Source: Chlorobi bacterium Chlorobi_1
Lineage (GTDB): Bacteria > Bacteroidota > Chlorobiia > Chlorobiales > Chlorobiaceae
Assembly: GCA_900299075.1 (NCBI GenBank)
Contig: OMIK01000008.1
Coordinates: 1-42,055 of the forward strand
Direction: 5' to 3'
Length of the DNA: 42,055 bases
Under the pieces are notes generated by a model, which saw only the letters and a program-made list of their open reading frames with translations, was not told where the DNA came from and searched no databases. The translations under genes and the position numbers were made by a program. The first letter of the stretch is position 1. Each line of letters starts with the position of its first letter. This document shows, piece by piece, positions 13,910-23,218 of this stretch.

Positions 13910-14347
13910 TCAGCCCGGGATCGCCTTGTCGACGGCATCCTGCTTCACCAGCAGGACGGGGATAGCCACGGAGCGGAACACCGCCTCGGCGACGCTGCCC
14001 ATCATCAGCCTCGCAAGGCCGGTCCTGCCGTGTGAACCCATGATGATCAGGTCCGCGAACCACTCGTGGGCATGGCTGATGATGGCTTCGGTCGGCACGC
14101 CGCTCACCACCTTGACGTCCGCCATGAGCCCCTTCTTCTTCTCGGCCATGAGCATCTTCATGAAACCGTCGGCAAGGGGGTTCTCATCTTCGGAGGTGTT
14201 GCGGGTGACGGTGACGTCGGGGGCCTGGATGTGCAGGAACCTGACATGGGCGTTGACCCGGCGGGCGAACTCGATGGCGTAACGGACGGCCTTGTCGGAG
14301 GTGTCGGAGTAGTCGGTGGGACAAAGGATCTTCGAAAGCTGTATCAT
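13910..14347 (-). CDS. Universal stress protein (UspA family)
   Basis: A 145-residue single-domain Usp. It has the start KILCPTDYSDTSDKAV and the ATP-binding signature GSHGRTGLARLMMGSVAEAV (GxxGx9GS pattern), so it probably binds ATP. The ATG at 14345-14347 gives the family N terminus, with GGAG about 9 bases upstream; an in-frame extension to 14389 is unlikely. It is the first gene of a probable operon with fumarase and the carboxyltransferase, which suggests a link to carbon or redox stress. No clear promoter is assigned. Confidence 0.9.
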   Translation of the reverse strand: MIQLSKILCPTDYSDTSDKAVRYAIEFARRVNAHVRFLHIQAPDVTVTRNTSEDENPLADGFMKMLMAEKKKGLMADVKVVSGVPTEAIISHAHEWFADLIIMGSHGRTGLARLMMGSVAEAVFRSVAIPVLLVKQDAVDKAIPG

Positions 14348-14560
14348 TGACGATGCTCCGGTTAGCGATATGTTCTGGCGGTATGGCACCCCGGAATGGA
14401 TGCCGGTTTCAGGGCATTCCCGGGGTCAGGATGGTCACAGGCCCATAATTTACATTTTTTCCTGAAACTTCCCCACTGCGACAGGCTTTGCATAGGCCGG
14501 ATTCGGCATTGTCCGGTATTTCGCTTAGTATTGGGATGAGACCTAATTTTGACAGCCGAA

Positions 14561-16108
14561 ATGACACCGGTAGCCGAAGCACTCCGCCGCCCGGAGGCCT
14601 ACCCCCATCCCGTGGACACTCCGATCAGGGTCGTCGAGACCCACATCTCGTGGATTTTCCTGACGGGGCGCTACGCCTACAAGCTGAAGAAGCCGGTCGA
14701 CCTCGGATTCCTCGACTTCTCGACACCCGAACGCCGCCGCCACTGCTGCATGGAGGAGCTGAGGCTCAACCGCAGGCTCTGCGCAGGGCTCTACCTCGAT
14801 GTCCTTCCGGTCACGGCGGAGCGGGACGGGTTCCGTATCGGCGGAGGGGGGCCGGAATCGGACTGGGTCGTCAGGATGTCGCAGTTCGACCGCAGCTTCG
14901 AGCTCGACCGGCTGCTTGCCGCCGGCGAGCTCTCGACGGAAAGGGTCCGCGAGATCTCCCGGATCGTCTCGGACTTCCACCGTACGGCACCCCCGGCCGA
15001 CGAGGCGTCGTCGTTCGGCACCCCCGAGGTGCTGCTCGTCCCGATGGTCGAGAACCTCGACCGGACCGAAGGGCTGCTCCACTCTCCGGCCGAGCGCGAA
15101 GCGATCGAGGCCATCCGCTCCTGGACGGTCGCGGAGCACCGCAGGCTCTCCCCGGTGCTGCTGGAGCGCAAGGCACGAGGCTTCGTCAGGGAGTGCCACG
15201 GTGACATGCACACCGGCAACATGGTGGTGTGGGAGGGGAAGGTGACGATCTTCGACTGCATCGAGTTCAACCCGAACCTGAGCGTCATCGACGTGATGAG
15301 CGATGCGGCGTTCCTGTTCATGGACCTGCAGCACTCACCCTATCCCGGGCTCGCCTGGGAGTTCTTGAACGCCTACCTGTCTGAGGGGGGGGACTACGGC
15401 GGCCTCCGCGTCCTGCGCCTCTACTGCGCCTACCGGGCCATGGTCCGGGCGAAGGTGACCGCCATCCGGCTGATGCAGGAGGGCGATCCGGAAGCCCGTC
15501 GCAAGAGCCTCGACGAGCACCGCTCCTACCTCTCGCTTGCGCTCGGCGACATTCGGCCTGCACCGCCTGCGCTGCTGCTGACGCACGGCGTCTCGGGAAG
15601 CGGCAAGTCGGTGCTGGCCTCAGGGCTCGCGGCGGCTGGAGGCTTCGTACACCTTCGCTCCGACGTCGAGCGCAAGCGCCTCTTCGGGATGTCGCCCCTT
15701 CAGGGCAGCCGCCTCTCGGGAATCGACATCTACACGCATGGAGCGACCACGGAGACCTACCGCATCCTGCTCGAGGCTGCAGGACATGCCCTTTCAGGCC
15801 AGTGGCCGGTGATCGTCGACGCCACCTTCCTCCGTGAGGAGCAGCGGCGGCCGTTCATCGAGCTTGCCGAGCGGACAGGATGCCGCTGCAGGATCCTGAG
15901 CCTGACGGCTCCCGGCGAAGTGCTCAGGGAGCGGGTGCGCTCCCGGCTCGAACGGGGTGGCGACCCCTCCGAGGCCGACCTGGCCGTGCTCGACAGGCAG
16001 CTGGAGTCGATCGAGCCGCTCACCCGAAAAGAGAGGACCCTGGGCATCGCTGTCGACACCCGGGGCCGAATGGACCATGCGGCGCTCCTGGCCGCAATCT
16101 CCCGGTAG
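14561..16108 (+). CDS. Fused APH-like phosphotransferase and P-loop (AAA_33) kinase
   Basis: A 515-residue two-domain protein. The first roughly 330 residues resemble aminoglycoside-phosphotransferase-like kinases: the catalytic loop is CHGDMHTGNMV (H213, D215) and the metal-binding segment is IFDCIEFN. The C-terminal domain is a P-loop kinase with the Walker A GVSGSGKS at 343-350 and a dATP/polynucleotide-kinase-like fold. This fusion is a known but uncharacterised architecture; the substrate is unknown. Starts are ATG at 14561 or TTG at 14549, four codons earlier; ATG is chosen. It converges with the MbfA-like gene with only two bases between stop codons. Confidence 0.85.
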   Translation: MTPVAEALRRPEAYPHPVDTPIRVVETHISWIFLTGRYAYKLKKPVDLGFLDFSTPERRRHCCMEELRLNRRLCAGLYLDVLPVTAERDGFRIGGGGPESDWVVRMSQFDRSFELDRLLAAGELSTERVREISRIVSDFHRTAPPADEASSFGTPEVLLVPMVENLDRTEGLLHSPAEREAIEAIRSWTVAEHRRLSPVLLERKARGFVRECHGDMHTGNMVVWEGKVTIFDCIEFNPNLSVIDVMSDAAFLFMDLQHSPYPGLAWEFLNAYLSEGGDYGGLRVLRLYCAYRAMVRAKVTAIRLMQEGDPEARRKSLDEHRSYLSLALGDIRPAPPALLLTHGVSGSGKSVLASGLAAAGGFVHLRSDVERKRLFGMSPLQGSRLSGIDIYTHGATTETYRILLEAAGHALSGQWPVIVDATFLREEQRRPFIELAERTGCRCRILSLTAPGEVLRERVRSRLERGGDPSEADLAVLDRQLESIEPLTRKERTLGIAVDTRGRMDHAALLAAISR

Positions 16109-16110
16109 GC

Positions 16111-16986
16111 TTACACCTCCACGCCGAACACCGTCCGGATGACCAGGCCAGCGCCGAAGCTGATGCCCGCCACCACGACGATCAATCCCGTCATCTCCAG
16201 GAAGCGGCTGCGGAAGGGCTCGCCCTGGGCGACGGAGACGTAGAAGTTGAAGAGGGCGATGATCGCGATCGCTCCCGCGAAGGCGAGGGCGAGGCAGAGG
16301 TAGAGGTTCTGGACGAACAGGTAAGGGACGATCAGCACCGCTACGGCAAGCAGGTAGGCTATCCCGGTATAGATCGAGGCCTTGACCGGGTTCTTTGGCC
16401 CCTGTTCAGACTTGGTCGACAGGTACTCGGAGGCGGCCATCGAAAAGGCGGCCGCGAATCCGGTGATCCCGGCGGTCAGGGCAACGATCCTGGTGTTCTG
16501 CAGGGCGAAGGTGAGCCCTGCGAGCGCTCCGGTCAGTTCGACCAGGGCGTCGTTCAGCCCGAGCACGATCGAACCCGTATACTGGAGGCGCTCCTCGTCC
16601 AGCAGCGTGATCAGCGCCTGTTCGTGCTCCTCTTCGTCCCGGATGATCGACTTGACCTCGTCGGTCGCGCCGTCGAGCTTGCTGTAGGCATCATGCGCTA
16701 TCTGCTCACCCGACTCCATCAGCTTGATGCCGAAAGTAAAGCCGAAAAGGACGCTGACGATTGAGTAAAACCAGATCCTGAACCTGCCGGGAGCGATGTC
16801 GCGTCCGGTGAAGCGCTTCCATACCTCGTAGTGGCGGAGTTCGTCTTCGGCTATCTGCGTCAGGATGCGCCGGTTCTTCACCCCTGCGATGCGCGTCGAA
16901 AGGTTCTTGTAGATGTGGTGCTCGGTGATCTCGTTCCGCTGGAACACGGCGATCCGCCTGAGGTCCGCTTCAGATAACTGCTTCAT
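16111..16986 (-). CDS. Ferritin-like/VIT1 membrane iron transporter (MbfA type)
   Basis: A 291-residue protein joining an N-terminal rubrerythrin/ferritin-like domain to a C-terminal VIT1/CCC1 transporter domain. The ferritin-like part has carboxylate/histidine motifs at E19/E22, EDELRH (47-52) and RDEEEHE (116-122). The second half has several membrane helices including [20 protein letters not shown], typical of VIT1. MbfA proteins in rhizobia with this architecture sense and export iron and protect against oxidative stress, so the same role is inferred here at the cytoplasmic membrane. Its gene ends two bases from the convergent kinase gene. A palindromic repeat lies just upstream. Confidence 0.85.
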   Translation of the reverse strand: MKQLSEADLRRIAVFQRNEITEHHIYKNLSTRIAGVKNRRILTQIAEDELRHYEVWKRFTGRDIAPGRFRIWFYSIVSVLFGFTFGIKLMESGEQIAHDAYSKLDGATDEVKSIIRDEEEHEQALITLLDEERLQYTGSIVLGLNDALVELTGALAGLTFALQNTRIVALTAGITGFAAAFSMAASEYLSTKSEQGPKNPVKASIYTGIAYLLAVAVLIVPYLFVQNLYLCLALAFAGAIAIIALFNFYVSVAQGEPFRSRFLEMTGLIVVVAGISFGAGLVIRTVFGVEV

Positions 16987-17013
16987 GCTTCATGGGGGTG
17001 GTTATTCAAGGCA

Positions 17014-17033
17014 GGGCACGGCACGCCGTGCCC
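17014..17033. repeat. GC-rich palindromic repeat
   Basis: GGGCACGGC and GCCGTGCCC pair exactly around a two-base AC loop. It lies between the htpG stop and the MbfA-like start, both on the minus strand. It looks like a short REP-type element; no second copy is in the window. Confidence 0.7.
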
Positions 17034-17054
17034 CTACAATTCCATTATCCATTA

Positions 17055-18953
17055 TCAATTCCCTGCCCTCGTGGCGGCCTCGACCAGCTCGTTCATCCTC
17101 GAGACGTAGTCGGTGACGCTCTCCAGGTCCCCTTCCAGGAGCAGGGCTCCCTCGAAGAGCTGCATGACCGCAGAGCGCACCACCGGGTCGCCGCCGAGCC
17201 CGACGGCCTGCTTGCCGGCGAGGTTGCGCACGATCGGGTGCGAGGTGTTCACCTCGAGGATCTTCCTGGACGACGGCATGCCCTGGCCCTGCTGCATCAT
17301 CTTCATGACCTTCTCGAGCTGGCTGTCCATGGCGTCCTTGCCGCTGACCAGGGTCACCGGCGAACTCACCAGGCGCTTCGATTCGACCACATCGGCCACG
17401 CGGTCGCCCAGGATCTCCCTGAACAGCCCGAGCACGCCGCTCTTCACCTCTTCGCCGAGCCGCTCCCCAGCCGGCTCGACCGTATCGGCGGAGTCTACCT
17501 CTGCCTTCTCGATCGACTTCAGCGGCTTCTTGTCATACTCGAAGATCGAGGGGATCACGAACACGTCGACCGGGTCGGTCAGCAGCAGTACCTCGATCTC
17601 CTTCTTGCGGAAGTACTCGAGGTTCGGGTGCGCCAGCATCTGGCTCCTGCTCTGCCCCGCATGGTAATAGATCTCGTTCTGCCCCTCGGCCATCCGCCCG
17701 ACGTACTCCTTCAGGGTGGCATACTCCCCCTCCGAGGTACGGGTCGTCTCGAAGCGGAGCAGGTCGATCAGCCTGTCGCGGTTCGTGAAGTCGGTGTTGA
17801 GGCCGATTTTGATGATTGGCCCGAAGGCCTTGTAGAACTTGTGGAACTTCTCCGGCTGCTCCTTGGCAAGGGTGTCGAACCATCCGAGGAGCTTGCCGGT
17901 GAGGATCTGGCGAATCTTCGACATGACCGGGCTTGACTGCACCATCTCGCGGGAGACGTTCAGCGAGAGGTCCTCGGTGTCGACGACGCCCGATACGAAG
18001 CGGAGGTACTCCGGCAGGAGGTCGCGGCACTCGTTCTGGATCAGCACCTTTTTCACGTAGAGCTGCGGGCCGTGCTTCTCGAGCGCCCCCTGCTGGTAGA
18101 GGAGCTCCATCGGCGCCTCGGCCGGGATGAAGAGCAGCGCCTTGAAGCTCACCGCCCCTTCGACCGAGACGTGCAGGTAGTCCAGCGGCTCCTGGTGGTC
18201 GGTGGAGATGAACTTGTAGAACTCGTTGACCTCATCCTCCTTCAGTTCGCTCTTCGAGCGCTGCCAAAGCGCGGAGATGCTGTTGACCTGCTTGCCGCCG
18301 AGGAAGATCGGGAAGTCGACGAAGTTCGAGTACTTTTTGATGACCTGTTCGACGCGGTACTCCTCGGCAAACTCCTTGTACTCCTCTTTCAGGGTGAAGG
18401 AGATCCTGGTGCCGCGCCCGGCAAGCTCCGCCGGTTCGATGGTATAGGTCCCCTGGCCGGTGGAACGCCAGCGGCGCCCTTCCGCTCCCGGTTCGGCGCT
18501 CTTCGTCTCGACCGTCACCTCGTCGGTCACCATGAAGACCGAGTAGAAGCCGACCCCGAACTGGCCGATCAGGTTCGCGTCGACCCCTTCCCCCTCCTTC
18601 TGCCGGGCCTTCATCGCCTCCATGAAGCCGAGGGTACCCGAGCGGGCCACCGTGCCGAGGTTGGTGATCAGCTCCTCCTCGGTCATGCCGATGCCGGTAT
18701 CCTCGATGACGACGCTGCGGGTTTCGGCATCGACGGTGATGGAGATCTTCAGCTCCCCCTCGCGGTCGATCCCCTCGTCGGAGGAGAGCATCCTGAAGCG
18801 CGCCTTGCTGAGGGCGTCGGAGGCGTTGGATACCAGCTCGCGCAGGAATATTTCGGGATGGGTGTAGAGTGAATGGACGATAAGGTCGAGCAGCTGCTTC
18901 ATTTCAGCCTTGTACTCGAACTCCTTCACCGCCGGAGAGGTATGGTCGCTCAT
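17055..18953 (-). CDS. htpG: Molecular chaperone HtpG (Hsp90)
   Basis: A 632-residue ATP-dependent cytoplasmic chaperone. The GHKL ATPase domain shows E39 and N43 in [13 protein letters not shown]85 in EDTGIGM, and GQFGVGFYS. The middle domain and the C-terminal dimerisation domain are complete, matching the family length. The start is the ATG at 18951-18953; no strong Shine-Dalgarno sequence is seen. It appears monocistronic. The last codons AAT-TGA fall inside a short repeated tract like those that end dnaE and the GT4 gene. Confidence 0.96.
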   Translation of the reverse strand: MSDHTSPAVKEFEYKAEMKQLLDLIVHSLYTHPEIFLRELVSNASDALSKARFRMLSSDEGIDREGELKISITVDAETRSVVIEDTGIGMTEEELITNLGTVARSGTLGFMEAMKARQKEGEGVDANLIGQFGVGFYSVFMVTDEVTVETKSAEPGAEGRRWRSTGQGTYTIEPAELAGRGTRISFTLKEEYKEFAEEYRVEQVIKKYSNFVDFPIFLGGKQVNSISALWQRSKSELKEDEVNEFYKFISTDHQEPLDYLHVSVEGAVSFKALLFIPAEAPMELLYQQGALEKHGPQLYVKKVLIQNECRDLLPEYLRFVSGVVDTEDLSLNVSREMVQSSPVMSKIRQILTGKLLGWFDTLAKEQPEKFHKFYKAFGPIIKIGLNTDFTNRDRLIDLLRFETTRTSEGEYATLKEYVGRMAEGQNEIYYHAGQSRSQMLAHPNLEYFRKKEIEVLLLTDPVDVFVIPSIFEYDKKPLKSIEKAEVDSADTVEPAGERLGEEVKSGVLGLFREILGDRVADVVESKRLVSSPVTLVSGKDAMDSQLEKVMKMMQQGQGMPSSRKILEVNTSHPIVRNLAGKQAVGLGGDPVVRSAVMQLFEGALLLEGDLESVTDYVSRMNELVEAATRAGN

Positions 18954-19037
18954 GGCATCTTCGATTTAAGTGGGTAGTGTCGGCGTAAATTTAAGCGCCA
19001 CGGGGGTTTGACGCAAGAGGGGGGGAAAATAAGAATA

Positions 19038-19131
19038 GGGCTTATGGGACGAATAGGTCATATGGGTCATATGGAAGAGACAAGATCGCCTGCTCCATGT
19101 CCGTTATCAGCCCCATACGTCCCATAAGCCC
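19038..19131. repeat. Inverted repeat with internal direct repeats
   Basis: GGGCTTATGGGACG at 19038-19051 is the exact reverse complement of 19118-19131. Between the arms are further partial copies of the form GGTCATATGGGTCATATGG. It fills most of the gap between htpG and the NeuB-like gene. A related sequence, AGAATAGGCTCTATGGG, occurs near 34437-34453. This looks like a dispersed intergenic repeat family. Confidence 0.75.
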
Positions 19132-19167
19132 CACAAGCCCTATGGACTCATCAATCACTCTTCGACC

Positions 19168-20037
19168 TTACACCCTGCGGAGCTTCTTCCTGGCGGCGGC
19201 TTCGCCGTCGTAGACGCGCTTGACGCCGTCACCGAGGGCTTTTTCGATGTCGCGGATGTTGGAGACCAGCCTCGACATGCCGGAGATCTCGACCGATGCC
19301 GCCTGGTCGGAGCCCCACATCGCGCGGTCGAGGGTCACGTGGCGCTCGACGAACACCGCACCGAGGGCCACGGCCGCCCAGGTGGTGGCAAGGCCGACTT
19401 CGTGGCCGGAGTAGCCGACGGGCACTTCCGGATAGAGGCTCTTCAGGGTGCCGATCATCCTGAGGTTCAGCTCTTCGACCGGGCAGGGATAGGTGGAGTT
19501 GGTATGCGCGAGGACCAGGTTGTCGCGGCCGAGGGCGGCGACGGCCCCGTCGACCTCCTCCATGGTGGACATGCCGGTCGAGATGATCAGCGGACGCCCG
19601 GTGGCCTTGGTCTTCTTCAGCAGCGTGAGGTCGGTCAGCGAAGCGGATGCCGCCTTGTAGCAGGGCGGGTTGAACTGCTCCATGAAGTCGACGGCCTCTT
19701 CGTCCCAGCAGGAGGCGAACCAGTCAATGCCGAGCTCGCGGCAGTAGCGGTCGATCTCGGAGTATTCATCGAAGCCGAACTCGACCTTGTAGCGGTAGTC
19801 CATATAGGTCATCCGGCCCCAGGGGGTATCGCGCTCGATGCTCCGCTGGTCCATGGGAACGCAGAGTTCGGGAGTGCGCTTCTGGAACTTGACGGCGTCA
19901 CAGCCTGCGTGCGCCGCGCCCTCGATCAGCTTCTTCGCCACGTCGAGCGAGCCGTTGTGGTTGATGCCGATCTCGGCGATCACGTAGACGGGATGCCCGT
20001 CGCCCATTTTCCTGGATCGGAGTTGTACTTCTGGCAT
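19168..20037 (-). CDS. NeuB-family synthase lacking the C-terminal SAF domain
   Basis: A 289-residue TIM-barrel enzyme of the N-acetylneuraminate synthase family, which condenses phosphoenolpyruvate with an amino sugar. Visible motifs are VIAEIGINHNGSLDVAKKLI, WFASCWDEEAVDF, LIISTGMST and GYSGHEVG. Typical NeuB proteins are about 340 residues and end in a SAF (antifreeze-like) domain; here the chain stops right after the barrel. The ATG at 20035-20037 is preferred because the longer frame to 20157 overlaps the kdsC-like gene. The upstream gene, 92 bases away, is a sugar-acid phosphatase, so the pair may make and dephosphorylate a nonulosonic or related sugar acid for the cell surface. Confidence 0.82.
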   Translation of the reverse strand: MPEVQLRSRKMGDGHPVYVIAEIGINHNGSLDVAKKLIEGAAHAGCDAVKFQKRTPELCVPMDQRSIERDTPWGRMTYMDYRYKVEFGFDEYSEIDRYCRELGIDWFASCWDEEAVDFMEQFNPPCYKAASASLTDLTLLKKTKATGRPLIISTGMSTMEEVDGAVAALGRDNLVLAHTNSTYPCPVEELNLRMIGTLKSLYPEVPVGYSGHEVGLATTWAAVALGAVFVERHVTLDRAMWGSDQAASVEISGMSRLVSNIRDIEKALGDGVKRVYDGEAAARKKLRRV

Positions 20038-20129
20038 AGGGTGTCTGGATAGGGGAACCGGCCGCTTGCGATCTCCTGCTGCAGGTTCGGATTGGTAATG
20101 CTGGACAAAATATAATGTTTTCCGGGGTA

Positions 20130-20648
20130 TCAGGAAGCCCTGAGCGCGATGAGCCATTCGGCGAAATCCCTGAACCCGCCCCGGCCGCCATCCGCCGCAC
20201 TCCGGTAGTGGATGTAGGGTTCCACGAAATGGAGCCCGTCCTTCGGGGTTGCCGCCAGGCCGTCGGCGGAGATCGCCTGCATGATGCCGAGGTCGTTGAC
20301 GTCGTCGCCGATGTAGGCGATCTGGAAGGTCGCCAGTCCGGTGTCACGCAACACCTCCGCAAGGCGGGAGAGCTTGTCCCCCACCCCCAGGTAGAGGTGT
20401 TCGATATGCAGTTTCTGGGCCCTCCTGACAAGGCTCGGCGAGACCTCCCCGGTGATGATGCCGGTCTCCACGCCGTGTGCGCGCAGCCGTTCGACACCCA
20501 TGCCGTCCCTGATGGAGAAACGCTTGAACTCTTCGCCGCGCTCTGAATAGTAGACGCCGTTGTCGGTGAAGACGCCGTCGTTGTCGGACAGCACGAGCCT
20601 GATCCTGGATGCTCTGGACTTCAGTTCTTCAGGGGAGAGGGCGATCAT
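20130..20648 (-). CDS. KdsC-like HAD phosphatase (sugar-acid 8/9-phosphate phosphatase)
   Basis: A 172-residue C0-type HAD hydrolase without a cap domain, as in KdsC (KDO 8-phosphate phosphatase). The nucleophile motif is DNDGVFTD with D22 and D24; motif II is TGE, and motif III includes GDDVND. Length matches KdsC. Next to a NeuB-family gene it may instead act on a nonulosonate 9-phosphate. The start is the ATG at 20646-20648. Without other KDO or sialic-acid genes in the window the substrate stays open. Confidence 0.85.
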   Translation of the reverse strand: MIALSPEELKSRASRIRLVLSDNDGVFTDNGVYYSERGEEFKRFSIRDGMGVERLRAHGVETGIITGEVSPSLVRRAQKLHIEHLYLGVGDKLSRLAEVLRDTGLATFQIAYIGDDVNDLGIMQAISADGLAATPKDGLHFVEPYIHYRSAADGGRGGFRDFAEWLIALRAS

Positions 20649-21078
20649 TGCGTCGGGAAAGGTTCGGTTCGATGGAAATCCGGCGGAGTTTCTTCCTGCC
20701 CAATATATAACTTTTTCTCCGATTCAAACGCCGTTCGTGACGCGGGTTCCGAATACCCGGAGGGCATATGCCAACAATTTATCAACATTCCATCAACATC
20801 CTTGCGTGCCGGCCAACCCGGCCGTATAGATAATCACCTGAAGGCGCGCAAGGATACACCGGCCAGGACTATACTTACGTTTTTAAAGCATTTACAGGGA
20901 ACGGCAAACAACTTTGAAGGTAACAGGGTAAATCCCCCGCAGGGCCCGCAGGGGCTGATTCCCGGGCAAGCATGCGTGATGTCAACATTGGCGTGCATCC
21001 TGAAGGCTTTATTTTTGGAAGCCCTTGCAAAGGCGGACGGAAGGGAGGCGGATGGGTTTTCGTCATGCAGCAAGGCAT
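20649..21078. other. Gap without a convincing gene
   Basis: About 430 bases hold no credible coding sequence on either strand. A TATACT box at 20870-20875 on the plus strand has no good -35 partner. A GC-rich, structured-looking stretch (about 20894-20975) is followed by a weak hairpin and CTTTATTTTT near 21007-21016. The plus-strand reading does not lead into any gene, because ppa lies on the minus strand. It also contains the promoter region expected for the kdsC-like gene, which I could not pin down. Confidence 0.6.
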
Positions 21079-21112
21079 AAAAAAAGCGGCATGGCTTGTT
21101 GGCCATGCCGCT
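21079..21112 (-). terminator. Rho-independent terminator of ppa
   Basis: A perfect 11-bp stem (21085-21095 with 21102-21112) with a six-base loop is followed on the minus strand by seven T (21079-21085). It lies 24 bases after the ppa stop. Confidence 0.93.
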
Positions 21113-21136
21113 CAGGTACAGTGATCGCTCGACGCC

Positions 21137-21670
21137 TCAGCCGTAGGTCTCGTTATAGCGGGTGATCGACTCGAGGATGATCTCCTTGGCCATCTTGGCG
21201 TCCATGAAGTCCTCGACCAGCACGGTCTTGTCCTCGAGGGCCTTGTACTCCTCGAAGAAGTGCTGCAGCTCCATCTTGAAGTGCTTGCCGAGATCGTGGA
21301 TGTCGTTGATGCCGCTGACGCTCATGTCGTCCTCGGCAACCGCGATGATCTTGTCGTCGCCCTCGCCGTGGTCGATCATGCGCATGACGCCGATGACCCT
21401 TGCCTGCACGACGCACATGGGAACGATGGAGCACTGGGAGATCACGACGATATCGAGCGGGTCGTGGTCCTCGCCGAGGGTCTTCGGGATGAAGCCGTAG
21501 TTCTCAGGGTAGAGCAGGGAGGAGAAAAGCACCCTGTCCAGCTTGAGCATACCGGTCTTCTTGTCCAGTTCGTACTTGGTCTTGCTGTCCTTCGAGATCT
21601 CGATGATTGCGTTCACGACATTCGGGCAATCGTCACCGATCTCAACATGGTGCCACGGGTTGAAGTTCAT
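21137..21670 (-). CDS. ppa: Inorganic pyrophosphatase, family I
   Basis: A 177-residue soluble enzyme that hydrolyses pyrophosphate to phosphate in the cytoplasm and pulls biosynthetic reactions forward. The metal-binding signature is [10 protein letters not shown] with D68, D70 and D73. Further acidic ligands lie in [15 protein letters not shown]. Length and motifs fit the hexameric bacterial family. The start is the ATG at 21668-21670. It is followed by a strong terminator and appears to be transcribed alone, 86 bases beyond the end of the symporter gene. Confidence 0.95.
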   Translation of the reverse strand: MNFNPWHHVEIGDDCPNVVNAIIEISKDSKTKYELDKKTGMLKLDRVLFSSLLYPENYGFIPKTLGEDHDPLDIVVISQCSIVPMCVVQARVIGVMRMIDHGEGDDKIIAVAEDDMSVSGINDIHDLGKHFKMELQHFFEEYKALEDKTVLVEDFMDAKMAKEIILESITRYNETYG

Positions 21671-21756
21671 AGTTGCGTGCCTGGTAATAGTTGAAAAAAG
21701 GTGGTGGAAGATATCACAAATTTCCGAACATCACAAGGCACGCGGTCGGTCAAAAA

Positions 21757-23082
21757 TCACGATCTCGCCGAAAAATAGCGTTTCGTTTCGGCCGCGATCA
21801 CGGGACTGAGCAGCAGCAGGGCGACGAGGTTCGGGAGCGCCATCAGGGCGTTGGCGATATCGGCGAAGGTCCAGACCGTCTGGAGCGACACAACCGAGCC
21901 GAGCATGACCGCCGCGACCCAGGCCCAGCGGTAGGGCAGGACCGCCCCCTTGCCGAACAGGTACTCCATCGCCTTCTCGCCGTAGTAGGACCAGCCGAGG
22001 ATCGTGGAGAAGACGAAGGTCAGCAGGCCGACGGTCAGTACCGCCGGGCCGACGACCGGTACGGCGGCGAAGGCCGCGCTGGTCAGCTCAGCCCCTTTCA
22101 GGCCCGTCTCCCATGCGCCGGAGTTGACCACGACGACGCCGGTGGCGGCACACACGACGACCGTATCCCAGAAGGTCCCGGTCGAAGAGATCAGCGCCTG
22201 GCTCACCGGTTCGTCCGTCTGCGCCGCAGCCGCCACGATAGGGGCGCTGCCAAGGCCCGACTCGTTGGAGAAGAGGCCGCGGGCGATGCCGAACCGGACC
22301 GCCTCCCTCATCCCGGCTCCGGCAAAGCCGCCCAGCGCAGCCTGTCCGGTGAACGCCGAGGAGAGGATCAGCTGCAGCGTGTCGAGCAGGGTCTCGCGGC
22401 CGATGAACAGCAGCACGGCGCATCCGATGATGTAGAACCCGGCCATGAAGGGTACCAGGTACTCGCAGACCCTGGCGATCGACTTGATGCCGCCGATGAT
22501 CACGACCGCCGTGAACACCGTCATCACCGCGCCGCTCACCCAGGGAGAGACGTTCATGTTCGCCTTGAGCATGGTCGAGATCGAATTCGCCTGCACCATG
22601 TTGCCGATGCCGAATGCCGCCACGGCCGTGAACGCGGCGAAGAGCACGGCGAGCCACTTCTGGCCGAGCGCCTTCTCGATCACGTACATCGGGCCGCCGG
22701 CGACCGTGCCGTCGTCGTTGACCGTACGGTACTTCACCGACAGCAGCGCCTCGCCGTACTTGGTGGCGATGCCGAAGACTCCGGTCAGCCACATCCAGAG
22801 CACGGCGCCGGGGCCGCCTGCCGCGACGGCGGTCGATACCCCGACGATATTGCCGGTGCCGATGGTCGCGGCCAGCGCCGTCACCAGGGCGCCGAAGTGG
22901 CTGATCTCCCCGGTACCCTCGTGGGAGCGGGTGAAGGAGATCCGGATCGCATGGGGAAGGTGCTTCTGGATGATGCCGAGCCTGGCGGTCAGGAAAAGGT
23001 GCGTGCCGAACAGCGCCACGAGCAGCGGCACACCCCACACCAGGTCGGCGACCTGCGCAAGCAATTGTTCAAATCCGGCCAT
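21757..23082 (-). CDS. Sodium:alanine/glycine symporter (AGCS family)
   Basis: A 441-residue integral membrane protein that imports alanine or glycine with sodium. The family signatures are [18 protein letters not shown] near residue 64, the substrate-site segment [10 protein letters not shown], and [17 protein letters not shown] in the middle. Hydrophobic segments run through the whole length, as expected for about 11 helices. The ATG at 23080-23082 has AGGAGG six bases upstream. It is divergent from prfC; the 136-base gap contains a TTGACG (23105-23110) that could be a -35 element for prfC. Confidence 0.93.
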   Translation of the reverse strand: MAGFEQLLAQVADLVWGVPLLVALFGTHLFLTARLGIIQKHLPHAIRISFTRSHEGTGEISHFGALVTALAATIGTGNIVGVSTAVAAGGPGAVLWMWLTGVFGIATKYGEALLSVKYRTVNDDGTVAGGPMYVIEKALGQKWLAVLFAAFTAVAAFGIGNMVQANSISTMLKANMNVSPWVSGAVMTVFTAVVIIGGIKSIARVCEYLVPFMAGFYIIGCAVLLFIGRETLLDTLQLILSSAFTGQAALGGFAGAGMREAVRFGIARGLFSNESGLGSAPIVAAAAQTDEPVSQALISSTGTFWDTVVVCAATGVVVVNSGAWETGLKGAELTSAAFAAVPVVGPAVLTVGLLTFVFSTILGWSYYGEKAMEYLFGKGAVLPYRWAWVAAVMLGSVVSLQTVWTFADIANALMALPNLVALLLLSPVIAAETKRYFSARS

Positions 23083-23218
23083 GGAACCTCCTGTGCGGTA
23101 TGGGGTTGACGAAACATTTTCAAAGATACGGTTTTACCCGTATTTTGCGCCTCCGAAACAGTATGCGGCAACAGGGAAACACTATTCACCACCCTCCAGA
23201 CAAGGACGCGGAAAGACC

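Noticed and set aside
20038-20157. A longer N terminus for the NeuB-like protein
   Set aside because: It would overlap the kdsC-like gene and adds sequence with no family similarity.
20894-20975. A stretch resembling a cobalamin riboswitch (AGGGAA, then GGGTAAATCCC, then GC-rich segments)
   Set aside because: The spacing between the AGGGAA and the next element is far too long, the B12 box is absent, and no gene follows on that strand.
20834-21106. A 90-residue open frame on the minus strand downstream of ppa
   Set aside because: It overlaps the ppa terminator, has no ribosome binding site and shows no recognisable family.
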